A stretch of 64,000 bases of DNA, from contig NZ_JACHXN010000002.1 of the NCBI RefSeq assembly GCF_014192095.1, positions 124,001 through 188,000 of the forward strand, written 5' to 3'. The translations under genes were made by a program, and so were the position numbers. Positions 56,779 through 64,000 of this stretch are shown in pieces (positions within the stretch are counted from its first letter, which is position 1; each line of letters opens with the position of its first letter). The stretch comes from Phyllobacterium trifolii (GTDB lineage Bacteria; Pseudomonadota; Alphaproteobacteria; Rhizobiales; Rhizobiaceae). The notes beneath the pieces were generated by a model. It saw only the letters and a program-made list of their open reading frames with translations. It was not told where the DNA came from and searched no databases.

Positions 56779-57612
56779 TCACGTCGCATCAGCAACGGTG
56801 GACATAGAGACGGCGCGGCCCGAGGCCATTGCCTTCGTCAGACCCATTGTCCGGTCCACGATCATGACCACTGCCAGCGTCATCAGGATCAGAAGAACTG
56901 AAACGCTTGCAACCAACGGGTCAGCCTGGCTCTCGACGTGATGGAACAGCTCAACGGGCAACGTGGTCATTCTGGGTCCCGTCAGGAACAGCGTAATGAC
57001 CACTTCGTCAAATGAAACGAGGAAACAGAGCGCGGTCGCGGCGACTATGCCCGGCGCCATCATCGGCAGGGTGACCTTGCCGAAAACAGCGAGAGGTTTG
57101 GCTCCGAGCGACGAAGCTGCCTCTTCACACGCAAGGCTGAGATTGCCGAGCGACACGGAGAGCACTCGCAATGCATAGGGAAGCGTGATCACCAGATGGC
57201 CGATCACGAGGCCTGTAAACGTTGCCAGGAGACCCATCGACGCAAAAATGATCAGGATGGCTAACCCGAGAACGATTGTCGGCAACAGCAACGGGGCAGT
57301 GAAAAGATTGAACAGGAACTCCGATCCCGTGACCTTCAACCGGACAATCGCATAGGACGCGGGAATTGCGATAATCAACGACAAGACAGTAACAACACTT
57401 GCAAGCCCGAGACTTGTCAGAAACGCCGACATCATGACGTTGTTTCCGAGCAGGGCCTCATACCACCGCAGCGACCACGAGCTCGGCGGGAAGGCGAGGA
57501 TCTGGTCACCACTGAAGGAGATCGGAAACACAAGCAGGACCGGTGCCAGAAGAAACAGGAACAGGATGGTTACGGTGATACGCATAAACCAGGAGGTGGG
57601 ATTATCTTCCAT
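56779..57612 (-). CDS. ABC transporter permease (PotC type)
   Basis: A 277-residue inner-membrane protein with six predicted helices and the cytoplasmic EAA loop EEAASSLGAKPLAVFGKVTL, which contacts the ATPase. It is of the spermidine/putrescine (PotC/YdcV) type, used by many polyamine, opine and amino-acid-derivative importers. Last gene of the five-gene transporter-enzyme string, 5 bp after the first permease. Confidence 0.9.
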   Translation of the reverse strand: MEDNPTSWFMRITVTILFLFLLAPVLLVFPISFSGDQILAFPPSSWSLRWYEALLGNNVMMSAFLTSLGLASVVTVLSLIIAIPASYAIVRLKVTGSEFLFNLFTAPLLLPTIVLGLAILIIFASMGLLATFTGLVIGHLVITLPYALRVLSVSLGNLSLACEEAASSLGAKPLAVFGKVTLPMMAPGIVAATALCFLVSFDEVVITLFLTGPRMTTLPVELFHHVESQADPLVASVSVLLILMTLAVVMIVDRTMGLTKAMASGRAVSMSTVADAT

Positions 57613-57617
57613 TACCG

Positions 57618-58499
57618 TTACCCTTCAATCATGCGCAGCACGCGCGAATAAACAGCCAATGCAGCTCCGAAAATGATAAGCACGAGCATTGACAGTGTCG
57701 CAGCCAGCGGCCAGTTCAATGTCACGATTGCCTGATCGTAGATTTCCGTCGCCAGCAAGAACACCCGTCCGCCGCCCATCAGCTTCGGTGTGATGAAGGA
57801 GGAGATGGAGAGAACAAAGCAAAGAAGGCAGCCAAGGGCGATACCCGGTAGTGTCAGAGGCAAAATAACGCGCCAGAAGGTCCTGAAAGGTGTCGCGCCG
57901 AGCGTTCGGGCCGCCTCCTCTACCTTGGGGTCGAGCCGGCCGAATCCAGCCATCAACGACAAGATCATATAGGGCATCAATATCTCGGTCAGTCCAATGA
58001 CGACGCCGGTGGTGTTGAACATCATACGCGGCGGCTGAAAGCCCATTGACGCAATCACATTGGCAACCGGGCCCTGTTCGGCAAGCAGCGCAATCCAGCC
58101 ATAGGTGCGCACGACGGCTGAGGTCAGGAGCGGTGAAATGACGAGCACCGTCAAGAATGTCCGCCATGCACCGGACGCGCGATGAAGATATAGCGCTATC
58201 GGATAGCTCACCAACAGGGTTGCGAGGGTAATCCCTAAACTGACCATGATCGAATTCAGGATCAGTTCGATATAAAAACTGTCCTGAAGCAGCCCGGTCC
58301 AGTTGGCGGCCGTGAAAGCCTCTGCAATACCGCCGCCAGGCAAGGCTTCGTTGAAGGACATTCGTGCCAGATTGAAAACCGGAAGAATAAATCCGATGGC
58401 GTTGACCAGGGCGATTGGCAACAGCAGGGCAACAGCGATACCGGCAGTGCTGGAGGGTTTCTGTGCGCCGACAGGCATATCGAAGGTTGCCGTCGTCAT
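57618..58499 (-). CDS. ABC transporter permease (PotB type)
   Basis: A 293-residue permease with about six helices and the EAA loop EEAARTLGATPFRTFWRVIL. It forms the heterodimeric channel with the PotC-type subunit. The start overlaps the ATPase stop by 4 bp (ATGA). The FNEALPGGGIAEAFTAANW extracellular loop is of the PotB form. Confidence 0.9.
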   Translation of the reverse strand: MTTATFDMPVGAQKPSSTAGIAVALLLPIALVNAIGFILPVFNLARMSFNEALPGGGIAEAFTAANWTGLLQDSFYIELILNSIMVSLGITLATLLVSYPIALYLHRASGAWRTFLTVLVISPLLTSAVVRTYGWIALLAEQGPVANVIASMGFQPPRMMFNTTGVVIGLTEILMPYMILSLMAGFGRLDPKVEEAARTLGATPFRTFWRVILPLTLPGIALGCLLCFVLSISSFITPKLMGGGRVFLLATEIYDQAIVTLNWPLAATLSMLVLIIFGAALAVYSRVLRMIEG

Positions 58500-59608
58500 T
58501 GATCCGCTCCGAAGACGAGCGTGTCCTCCACGCTCCAGGAGAGGACGGCTTTGTCCCCGTGGCGATGGCTGGACTGGGATTTTTTGGTCGACTCTTCGAC
58601 GATGAATTCGGAACCGTCGACATCAAAATGATACTGTATGACGTCGCCGATAAAGGTAATACGCGAGAGCACAGCGGCCGTTCGGTTTGCCGTTTCATCT
58701 TGTTCCGTTGACGTTGCGTTCCAATCGATATGAATTCGGTGCGGGCGCACCATCACCACAACGTCGTCCTGCCCGGCCGGTGTGGCCGACCGGATCATCG
58801 ATGAACCAATTCGTATGCAGCCGTCTGCCGTGCGCTTGCCCTTGACCCGGTTCGTGCGACCGACAAAGGAAGCGACAAAAGGTGTCGCCGGCCGCTCGTA
58901 GATCTCATGCGGCGTGCCAACTTGTTCAATCAGTCCGCCTTTCATGACCACGATGCGATCACACATGCTCAACGCTTCGACCTGATCATGTGTCACAAAA
59001 ACCGTCGTAATGCCCAGCTGCTGCTGTATGTCCCGGATCTGGGTCCGCATTTCATCGCGCAGTTTTGCATCGAGATTTGAGAGCGGTTCATCGAGCAGAA
59101 GTATCGACGGTTCAATGACGAGAGCGCGAGCCAACGCCACGCGCTGCTGCTGGCCGCCGGAAAGTTCCCGTGGTTTTCGCTCGGCAAGATGTTCAAGCTG
59201 GACCATGGAGAGCGCCTTGGCCACCTTATTGGCAATATCGGCACGCGACAGGCCGCGCATTTCCAGACCGAACGCGACATTCTTCGCTACGGTCATATGC
59301 GGAAACAGCGCATAACTTTGAAAGACCAGGCCCATGTCCCTGCCATGCGGCGCGATATGAGTTACATCGCGTCCCCCGACAGCAATCTTTCCAGCCGAAG
59401 GAGCGATCAGTCCGGCAATCATGCGAAGAGTGGTGGTCTTGCCGCATCCAGAAGGACCCAGCAGGGCAATGAGTTCGCCCTTCCGGACCTCGAGATTCAG
59501 ATTTGAGATGACTTCGACAAGACCGTATTTCTTATTGATACCTTCCAGGCTGAGGTGTGGGTTGCCAATCGTTTCAACGCCATCGCGTTTGATGGTCTGA
59601 TGCATCAT
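58496..59608 (-). CDS. ABC transporter ATP-binding protein (PotA type)
   Basis: A 370-residue ATPase with Walker A LLGPSGCGKTTTLRM, Q-loop VFQSYALFPHMT, signature LSGGQQQRVALARAL, Walker B SILLLDEPLSNLDAKLRDE and H-loop VTHDQVEALSM. A C-terminal TOBE domain (about 285-360) is present, as in PotA/FbpC/MalK. ATG 59608 has GGAGG five bases upstream. It powers the importer encoded by its neighbours. Confidence 0.94.
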   Translation of the reverse strand: MMHQTIKRDGVETIGNPHLSLEGINKKYGLVEVISNLNLEVRKGELIALLGPSGCGKTTTLRMIAGLIAPSAGKIAVGGRDVTHIAPHGRDMGLVFQSYALFPHMTVAKNVAFGLEMRGLSRADIANKVAKALSMVQLEHLAERKPRELSGGQQQRVALARALVIEPSILLLDEPLSNLDAKLRDEMRTQIRDIQQQLGITTVFVTHDQVEALSMCDRIVVMKGGLIEQVGTPHEIYERPATPFVASFVGRTNRVKGKRTADGCIRIGSSMIRSATPAGQDDVVVMVRPHRIHIDWNATSTEQDETANRTAAVLSRITFIGDVIQYHFDVDGSEFIVEESTKKSQSSHRHGDKAVLSWSVEDTLVFGADQ

Positions 59609-59638
59609 GGTAGCCTCCAAATTTTTACGGCTTGAACT

Positions 59639-60679
59639 CTAGCGGCTGAGCGGAATGATGCGACGACGCCATTGCTCGGTGATGCCATCGCGCACTTTCG
59701 CCACTGCCAGCCAATCGATATCGATCATCTTATCCATATCGTCTGCGGCGGTGCGCTTCAAAGCATCTTGTGCAATGACAGTTTTGGAATTTGTGGGAGC
59801 ATAGAACATTTCGCTGGTGAATGCCGCTTGGGCTTCAGGGCTGAGCGCGTAGTCGATGAATTTCTTCGCAGCTTCGCCCGCCGGGGCGTTCTTCACGAGA
59901 TTGATCGTATTGATCTGGAACCCGCTCCCCTCTTCCGGCAGGGCAACGCCCAGTTTTCCACCAGAGGTCCCGGAGTAAATCTGAGCGCGCGCATTCCAGC
60001 CGATACCCAAAGCGGCCTGTCCGTTGGCGATTGGAGCGTAAACATCTGGCTTCGGATCCCAGGTCTGCACGCCCGGAGCGAGTTCACCAATCTTTGCGAT
60101 GCCTGCCGAAACGTCGGTCTTGTAATCTCCGCCGCCGGCAAGCTTGTTCGAAATGATCGTAAATGTTGTTCCTTGAATATCCGGGGCAGCCTGTATGATC
60201 ACCTTTCCTTCATACTGCTTGTCCCAAAGGGCGTTCCAGGACGTCGGCGCTGTCTTCACCTGGTCAGTGTTGTAGATGATCACCAGATTGTCGAAGGTAA
60301 CGCCGACGCCTGCAACACCTTCGGCGTGAGCGTTCGGGTAAAGATCCTTGACGTTTGCAGACACACTTTCATCGACCTTGTCGAACAGGCCCTCATCCGT
60401 GCCCGCCTTCGCCACACTCACATCAAGGATTGCCACATCTATTTGCGGGCTGCTCTTCTGCGCACGCAGGGTTCCGAGCATCTGCGCCGAGTTCGGCATG
60501 CTATAGAACTGCACGGTGATATCGGGATATTTTTTCATGAACGGCTCGATGACGGCCTTCGTATAGTGTTCTTGAAATATACCGCTATAGGCCGTCAGCG
60601 TTACAGTCTCCGCCGAAGCGCTGCTGACCGCAGCGATTGTGAGTGCTGAAACAGCAATTGAAAGTCTTGCAAACATCAT
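59639..60679 (-). CDS. ABC transporter periplasmic substrate-binding protein
   Basis: A 346-residue binding protein with a Sec signal peptide (MMFARLSIAVSALTIAAVSS, cleaved after ASA) and a PotD-like fold: LTAYSGIFQEHYTKAVIEPF, NLVIIYNTDQVKTAPTSWNA and FIDYALSPEAQAAFTSEMFY. It is the first gene of the transporter part and 35 bp downstream of the RraA-like gene, so substrate import and the two upstream enzymes are likely linked. The ligand is unknown. Confidence 0.9.
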   Translation of the reverse strand: MMFARLSIAVSALTIAAVSSASAETVTLTAYSGIFQEHYTKAVIEPFMKKYPDITVQFYSMPNSAQMLGTLRAQKSSPQIDVAILDVSVAKAGTDEGLFDKVDESVSANVKDLYPNAHAEGVAGVGVTFDNLVIIYNTDQVKTAPTSWNALWDKQYEGKVIIQAAPDIQGTTFTIISNKLAGGGDYKTDVSAGIAKIGELAPGVQTWDPKPDVYAPIANGQAALGIGWNARAQIYSGTSGGKLGVALPEEGSGFQINTINLVKNAPAGEAAKKFIDYALSPEAQAAFTSEMFYAPTNSKTVIAQDALKRTAADDMDKMIDIDWLAVAKVRDGITEQWRRRIIPLSR

Positions 60680-60714
60680 CTCGTTCCCTGTTTTTATGAG
60701 TTGACTGTTATCGA

Positions 60715-61386
60715 TCAGGCGACCTGGCGCTTCTGGCCCTCCACGATTTTCGTAGCTCCCGAAATGTCGGGAAGAAATTCGCCTTTACGCAAGCGTTCGA
60801 GCAACAGGATTTCGTTTTCCTGCATGCCGAGCGCTTTCTCCGCGGCAGCCCGTGCCTGGGATGGTGCCAGGACTACGACACCACTTTCATCGGCGATGAT
60901 TGCATCGCCAGGTTTGATAACTTGACCACCGACCGTAACCGGGACGTTAATCGCCCCTTCCAGGCCCAGAATTTTGGTCGTTATCGGTGACGGTCCACGG
61001 CACCACATGGGCATTTCCACCTTGCGGATTTCGGAGAAATCCGTGGCCGGGCCATCGATTACCGCGCCGACAACGCCGGCCAGCTTCATGGCATGTGTCA
61101 CAACGCCGCCCCAGCAGGCATGGCGATTGTCGCCGCACCGTTCGATCGCGACGAAATCGCCAGGACGGACAATCTTGGTCAGGTAATGCAGGATAGTCGA
61201 ATCCGCATGCGGAATCCGGATGGTGACAGCCGTTCCGGCTACACGTTTTTCCGGCAGAACGGCGCGAATCTCCCGATCGACGAATCCCGAATGCAGGAAG
61301 TGTCCAATCGTGGCTGTCTCGACCCGTTCCATGAGCTTGATCAAATCAGCATCGATCTGACGTGGCATTTCATTGACTTCAAACAT
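60715..61386 (-). CDS. RraA-like protein with non-canonical active site
   Basis: A 223-residue protein of the RraA / 4-hydroxy-4-methyl-2-oxoglutarate aldolase fold, probably trimeric. Recognisable parts are LHYLTKIVRPGDFVAIERCG, CWGGVVTHAMKLAGVVGAVI, then DGPATDFSEIRKVEMPMWCR and NVPVTVGGQVIKPGDAIIAD. Canonical aldolases have a D-x20-R-D motif. By hand alignment the first D is Gly (in WGG) and the R is Thr (in DGPATD), so pyruvate-aldolase chemistry is doubtful. ATG 61386 has GAGGT upstream. It lies 11 bp after the amidohydrolase gene. Confidence 0.85.
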   Translation of the reverse strand: MFEVNEMPRQIDADLIKLMERVETATIGHFLHSGFVDREIRAVLPEKRVAGTAVTIRIPHADSTILHYLTKIVRPGDFVAIERCGDNRHACWGGVVTHAMKLAGVVGAVIDGPATDFSEIRKVEMPMWCRGPSPITTKILGLEGAINVPVTVGGQVIKPGDAIIADESGVVVLAPSQARAAAEKALGMQENEILLLERLRKGEFLPDISGATKIVEGQKRQVA

Positions 61387-61397
61387 GGTCTGACCTC

Positions 61398-62207
61398 TCA
61401 AAGGACGTGGTGGCGAGCAACTGGGACATCGCCGCGCACTTTGCTGATGTAGCCGAGGTCCAGTTTGGAGCTGGTGGTTCCGACACCATCTGAGCATTGC
61501 GCCACGATATGGCCCCATGGATCGATGACCATGGAATGACCCCAGCACCATTTGCGTCCCTCGGCGTGGGAAAGCGTCTGCCCAACAGCAAGGAAATAGG
61601 TCTGCGTTTCGATGGCACGGGCACGGGCAAGCACTTCCCAATGATCCTTGCCGGTCATCAGGGTGAAGGCAGCGGGAAGGACGATGACTTCGGCGCCCTC
61701 GTCACGCAGTTTGCGGAACAGTTCGGGGAAGCGGACGTCATAGCAAATGGCACAACCGACCTTTGTGTCACCAACTTGGTAAGTTACAACGTCCTCGCCG
61801 CGACTGATCGTATCTGACTCGCGGTAGACCGTGCCGCCTGGCGTATCCACATCGAACAGGTGAATCTTGCGGTATTTCGCCAGTTCCTTACCGTCAGGGC
61901 CAAAGACAATCGTCGTGTTGTAATATTTGTTGCCATCCTGTTCGACGATGCTGCCAGCGTGAATTGTGACGCTATGTTTTGCCGCCAGTCCTGACATCAG
62001 CCGGTAGCCGTCGCCATCCGGAAACGTCTCGCCATTGGCGTAGATGTTGTCCCGGCCTTCACCAAGGAAAGCATAGTATTCGGGTAATACGATGAGGTCT
62101 GGTGCATCATTCTCAACGGTTTCGTTGATCAGACGTGCCGCCGTGTCCAGATTTGCGGCCTTGCTGTCTTGCGAGTTCATTTGTACTAGACTGACTTTCA
62201 CGCTCAT
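61398..62207 (-). CDS. nitrilase-superfamily carbon-nitrogen hydrolase
   Basis: A 269-residue enzyme with the full catalytic triad: Glu in IVLPEYYAF, Lys in KYRKIHLFDVD and Cys in VGCAICYDVRFPELF. Sequence style resembles Nit1/Nit2 and bacterial omega-amidases, which hydrolyse small amides of keto or dicarboxylic acids; a true nitrile is less likely. GGAGGT directly abuts the ATG at 62207, whereas GTG 62201, two codons on, has ideal spacing and may be the real start. Upstream lies a LysR gene on the same strand. Confidence 0.88.
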   Translation of the reverse strand: MSVKVSLVQMNSQDSKAANLDTAARLINETVENDAPDLIVLPEYYAFLGEGRDNIYANGETFPDGDGYRLMSGLAAKHSVTIHAGSIVEQDGNKYYNTTIVFGPDGKELAKYRKIHLFDVDTPGGTVYRESDTISRGEDVVTYQVGDTKVGCAICYDVRFPELFRKLRDEGAEVIVLPAAFTLMTGKDHWEVLARARAIETQTYFLAVGQTLSHAEGRKWCWGHSMVIDPWGHIVAQCSDGVGTTSSKLDLGYISKVRGDVPVARHHVL

Positions 62208-62333
62208 ACCTCCATTTTCGGTGAAGGGATCGTGCGAAAAATATCGTGGTGAGACAAACTCGAAATAATTGAGCAATCCTATAGATTTTTCTTATGCATA
62301 CGTGGCCCGCTGTCGCGTTCCGTCAGAATGCTC

Positions 62334-63224
62334 TTACGCGTCCGCCATGCAGAGCGATACTTCAGCTGCCATCTGGGCAATGATGGACGGAAGAAGACTG
62401 TCCGGGTGATCGGCATAGACCGCATGAAATGTCAGAGGATGAAACGCTGGCGTAACGTCAAGAATCTCCAGTGCACCTGCATCGACATATTCGCCGAGAA
62501 TGACGCGCGGCAAAGGCGCAACGCCAAGGCCATCTTTGGCAAGGCGCATAATGGTGGCAAGCGAATTCGAGTTCGAGATCGCCGGTGCTTCAAGCCCCGC
62601 TTCACGAAATTGCTGCAACAGCCCATGATGGGGAACACTGCCTTTTGAGAAGGCCAGCAAGGGGTAGCTCGCAAGGTCGGCGAGTGTGAGTTTCTTGCCT
62701 ACCAAGCCGTATTTGGGGCTCGCGACCCAGACGCAACGATAGGTTCCGAGATCGATATTGACCAATCCGTGATCAAGCGCCGGTCCCATGATCAACGCCA
62801 GGTCAATTTTTCGTTCAATGATTTCCCGCGCCATATTGAGGCTGGTGTCGACGTTGAGATCGATGGCAATCCCCGGATAGCGCTCTTGGACACGCTCTAC
62901 GAGGTGTGGCAGAAACGAGTGGACGATGGAGTCGATCGTGCCGATGCTGACTGAACCTTTCAGGCTGGTGGGATCGGCAATCGCCTCGCGAAATTCTCCG
63001 ACAGCTTTCACAATTTCTTCGGCTTTGGACACCGCCTGCTGGCCAACAGGTGTCAGTTTTACAGTGCGCATGTCGCGATCAAACAGCTGAACGCCAAGTT
63101 CGCGTTCGAGTGTGGCAATGCGGTTGGAGATCGAAGCCTGAGTTGTATTCAATTTCTCCGCAGCGGCACTAAAACTGCCGAGGCGGACGATCCAGAGGAA
63201 TGTTTCGACGAAGCGCAGGTTCAT
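62334..63224 (-). CDS. LysR-family regulator of the amidohydrolase-RraA-ABC module
   Basis: A 296-residue regulator with an N-terminal HTH (LRFVETFLWIVRLGSFSAAA, then TQASISNRIATLERELGVQL) and an effector domain (about 90-290) with GSVSIGTIDSIVHSFLP. It lies 126 bp upstream of the amidohydrolase on the same strand, so it may be the first gene of the unit or control it from the short gap. Confidence 0.9.
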   Translation of the reverse strand: MNLRFVETFLWIVRLGSFSAAAEKLNTTQASISNRIATLERELGVQLFDRDMRTVKLTPVGQQAVSKAEEIVKAVGEFREAIADPTSLKGSVSIGTIDSIVHSFLPHLVERVQERYPGIAIDLNVDTSLNMAREIIERKIDLALIMGPALDHGLVNIDLGTYRCVWVASPKYGLVGKKLTLADLASYPLLAFSKGSVPHHGLLQQFREAGLEAPAISNSNSLATIMRLAKDGLGVAPLPRVILGEYVDAGALEILDVTPAFHPLTFHAVYADHPDSLLPSIIAQMAAEVSLCMADA

Positions 63225-63365
63225 GGTGTTCGACTCTTTCTGCGGCCATCTTCACGCAAACGAAGCGTGATGCCAATGGCGAACTATGTCGAACTTGCAC
63301 GATGCAGAGAGCGAGGCCGTTCCTGGTGGATCACGTGCTGCCTGCTATAGACCGCAGCTCCAAAC

Positions 63366-63386
63366 GGGGCGCGTCAGGCGCGCCCC
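63366..63386 (-). terminator. GC-rich hairpin over the DUF533 gene stop codon
   Basis: GGGGCGCG (63366-63373) and CGCGCCCC (63379-63386) form a perfect 8-bp stem whose 5-nt loop contains part of the stop codon of the DUF533 gene. The minus strand continues GUUUGG, a weak U tract. Confidence 0.45.
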
Positions 63387-64000
63387 AGAGTTTGCTCGAC
63401 CTGTACCTTTAGCCTTGGATCGATCTTAAGAGCACGCGCGAGCCCGTCGAGGTAATTTTTCTCAGCGGGTGTATCGACCGCTATCGCCAGAACTGAAGCC
63501 ATGTAAATCTGAAGCGCTACCTCCGGCGAAGTCGCGGCGTTCAGGATCTCTCGAAGATCCACAGGCGTCGTCAGCTGTTCCGCCAAGCCGCGGCGATCAG
63601 CGGAACTGATACCGAGCTGATCAAGGCGCCCGGCCAAGTTGCGCTGTTCATCTTCGTCGATGACGCCATCGGCTTGTGTCGCGGCCACCATTGCCTTGAC
63701 GAACACACCGGAGAGGGCATCGGCACCCCCTGGCGCCTGCGCTGGATGAAAACCATTGTCGGCCGGCGGCGCCACTGCAGCCGTATCTATTCCGGACGAC
63801 TTTGCTCCCGACTGTCCTGCTTGCTGATATCGCTTGAACACCTGGTAGGCGAGTACGCCGATCACCGCCATGCCGCCATAGCGGGCGAGATCGTTCGTTC
63901 CTGCCTTTTGTGGCATTTGGGCCTGCGGCTGGGGCGATCTCGTTGGAGCGCTGCCACTGCTCGCGCCGTTGCCGGCCGCTGCACCCCCTAGGAGACTGCC
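63374..64000 (-). CDS. DUF533/TerB-like protein (N-terminus beyond window edge)
   Basis: At least 208 residues; the frame stays open to position 64000. The visible N-terminal part is Gly/Ser/Pro/Gln-rich (SLLGGAAAGNGASS), then ARYGGMAVIGVLAYQVFKRY gives a possible membrane or glycine-zipper helix. The C-terminal ~110 residues (VKAMVAATQADGVIDEDEQR, ALQIYMASVLAIAVDTPAE, YLDGLARALKID) match the DUF533/YebE-type TerB-like helical domain with its acidic, possibly metal-binding loop. Function unknown. An internal ATG at 63916 is probably not the true start. Confidence 0.85.
   Translation of the reverse strand, partial: GSLLGGAAAGNGASSGSAPTRSPQPQAQMPQKAGTNDLARYGGMAVIGVLAYQVFKRYQQAGQSGAKSSGIDTAAVAPPADNGFHPAQAPGGADALSGVFVKAMVAATQADGVIDEDEQRNLAGRLDQLGISSADRRGLAEQLTTPVDLREILNAATSPEVALQIYMASVLAIAVDTPAEKNYLDGLARALKIDPRLKVQVEQTLGRA

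Noticed and set aside
56570-56782. 70-codon frame starting over the PotC stop codon (GTGA overlap)
   Set aside because: The overlap is tempting, but the peptide has no family likeness, no clear ribosome binding site, and runs into the 19-bp tandem repeat.
57625-58698. 357-codon frame overlapping the PotB-type permease
   Set aside because: Same-strand shadow frame of the permease and part of the ATPase gene, with no recognisable domain.
1-64000. tRNA, rRNA, CRISPR, insertion sequence, prophage or integrative element
   Set aside because: Scanned by eye for T-loop sequences in gaps, repeat-spacer arrays, transposase or integrase frames; none seen. Gene order is that of a core chromosome.

Overview
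The window is an ordinary-looking stretch of an alphaproteobacterial chromosome, most probably from the Rhizobiales, close to Phyllobacteriaceae/Brucellaceae (Phyllobacterium, Ochrobactrum/Brucella or Mesorhizobium-like). The reasons are the gene orders rimP-nusA-ylxR-infB-rbfA-truB-rpsO-pnp, tsaB-rimI-plsC-miaB-phoH-ybeY-corC-lnt-XRE-metK-trmB and rpmH-rnpA-yidC-engB-argB, together with the style of the encoded proteins and GC-rich codon use. I see no rRNA, tRNA, CRISPR, IS element, phage or plasmid gene. Coding density is very high: no gap between genes exceeds 300 bp. The naming of genus is inference.

Layout. 1-8187 (minus strand): translation and RNA-processing superoperon, driven by a near-consensus promoter at 8280-8308 that is followed at once by an intrinsic terminator-like hairpin. 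8456-8620: a 54-residue small protein gene behind a palindrome that resembles a LysR (VtlR/LsrB-type) site. 8649-11605: a TctABC tricarboxylate transporter. 11834-22332 (minus): a housekeeping cluster for tRNA modification, SAM synthesis, lipoprotein acylation, ribosome maturation and phospholipid synthesis. 22432-29629: DUF3859 protein, malate synthase G, a solo HyuA-like ATPase, a CDF metal transporter and RmuC. 29743-39318: def-fmt-truA, the lysine/DAP genes dapE and dapD, a ketopantoate reductase-like gene, a LOG protein, a HAD nucleotidase, a diguanylate cyclase and phenylalanine hydroxylase with a divergent Lrp-type regulator. 39919-46193: argB, an ECF sigma/anti-sigma/fasciclin group, and engB-yidC-rnpA-rpmH. 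46447-50256: an orphan histidine kinase, cardiolipin synthase and an EEP-family hydrolase.

The accessory part is at the right. 50337-55772 is a compact lysine (pipecolate/2-aminoadipate) degradation locus: an AmaA-like FAD oxidase, a LysR regulator, HglS (2-oxoadipate dioxygenase/decarboxylase, with the metal ligands in place) and an AmaB/ALDH7-type semialdehyde dehydrogenase. 55826-56506 is a Tat-exported superoxide dismutase behind a perfect 19-bp tandem repeat. 56779-63224 is a single-strand catabolic module: LysR, a nitrilase-superfamily amidohydrolase, an RraA-like protein lacking the usual D...R-D residues, and a complete PotABCD-type ABC importer. Its substrate is unknown, and it is the best candidate here for an undescribed pathway. 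The window ends inside a DUF533/TerB-like gene.

The most interesting non-coding signals are the attenuator in front of rimP, a 10-bp hairpin that buries the phhA ribosome binding site, alternative hairpins in the rpmH leader, and a Pho-box-like direct repeat overlapping the tctC promoter. All were found by eye and none has been tested by computation.
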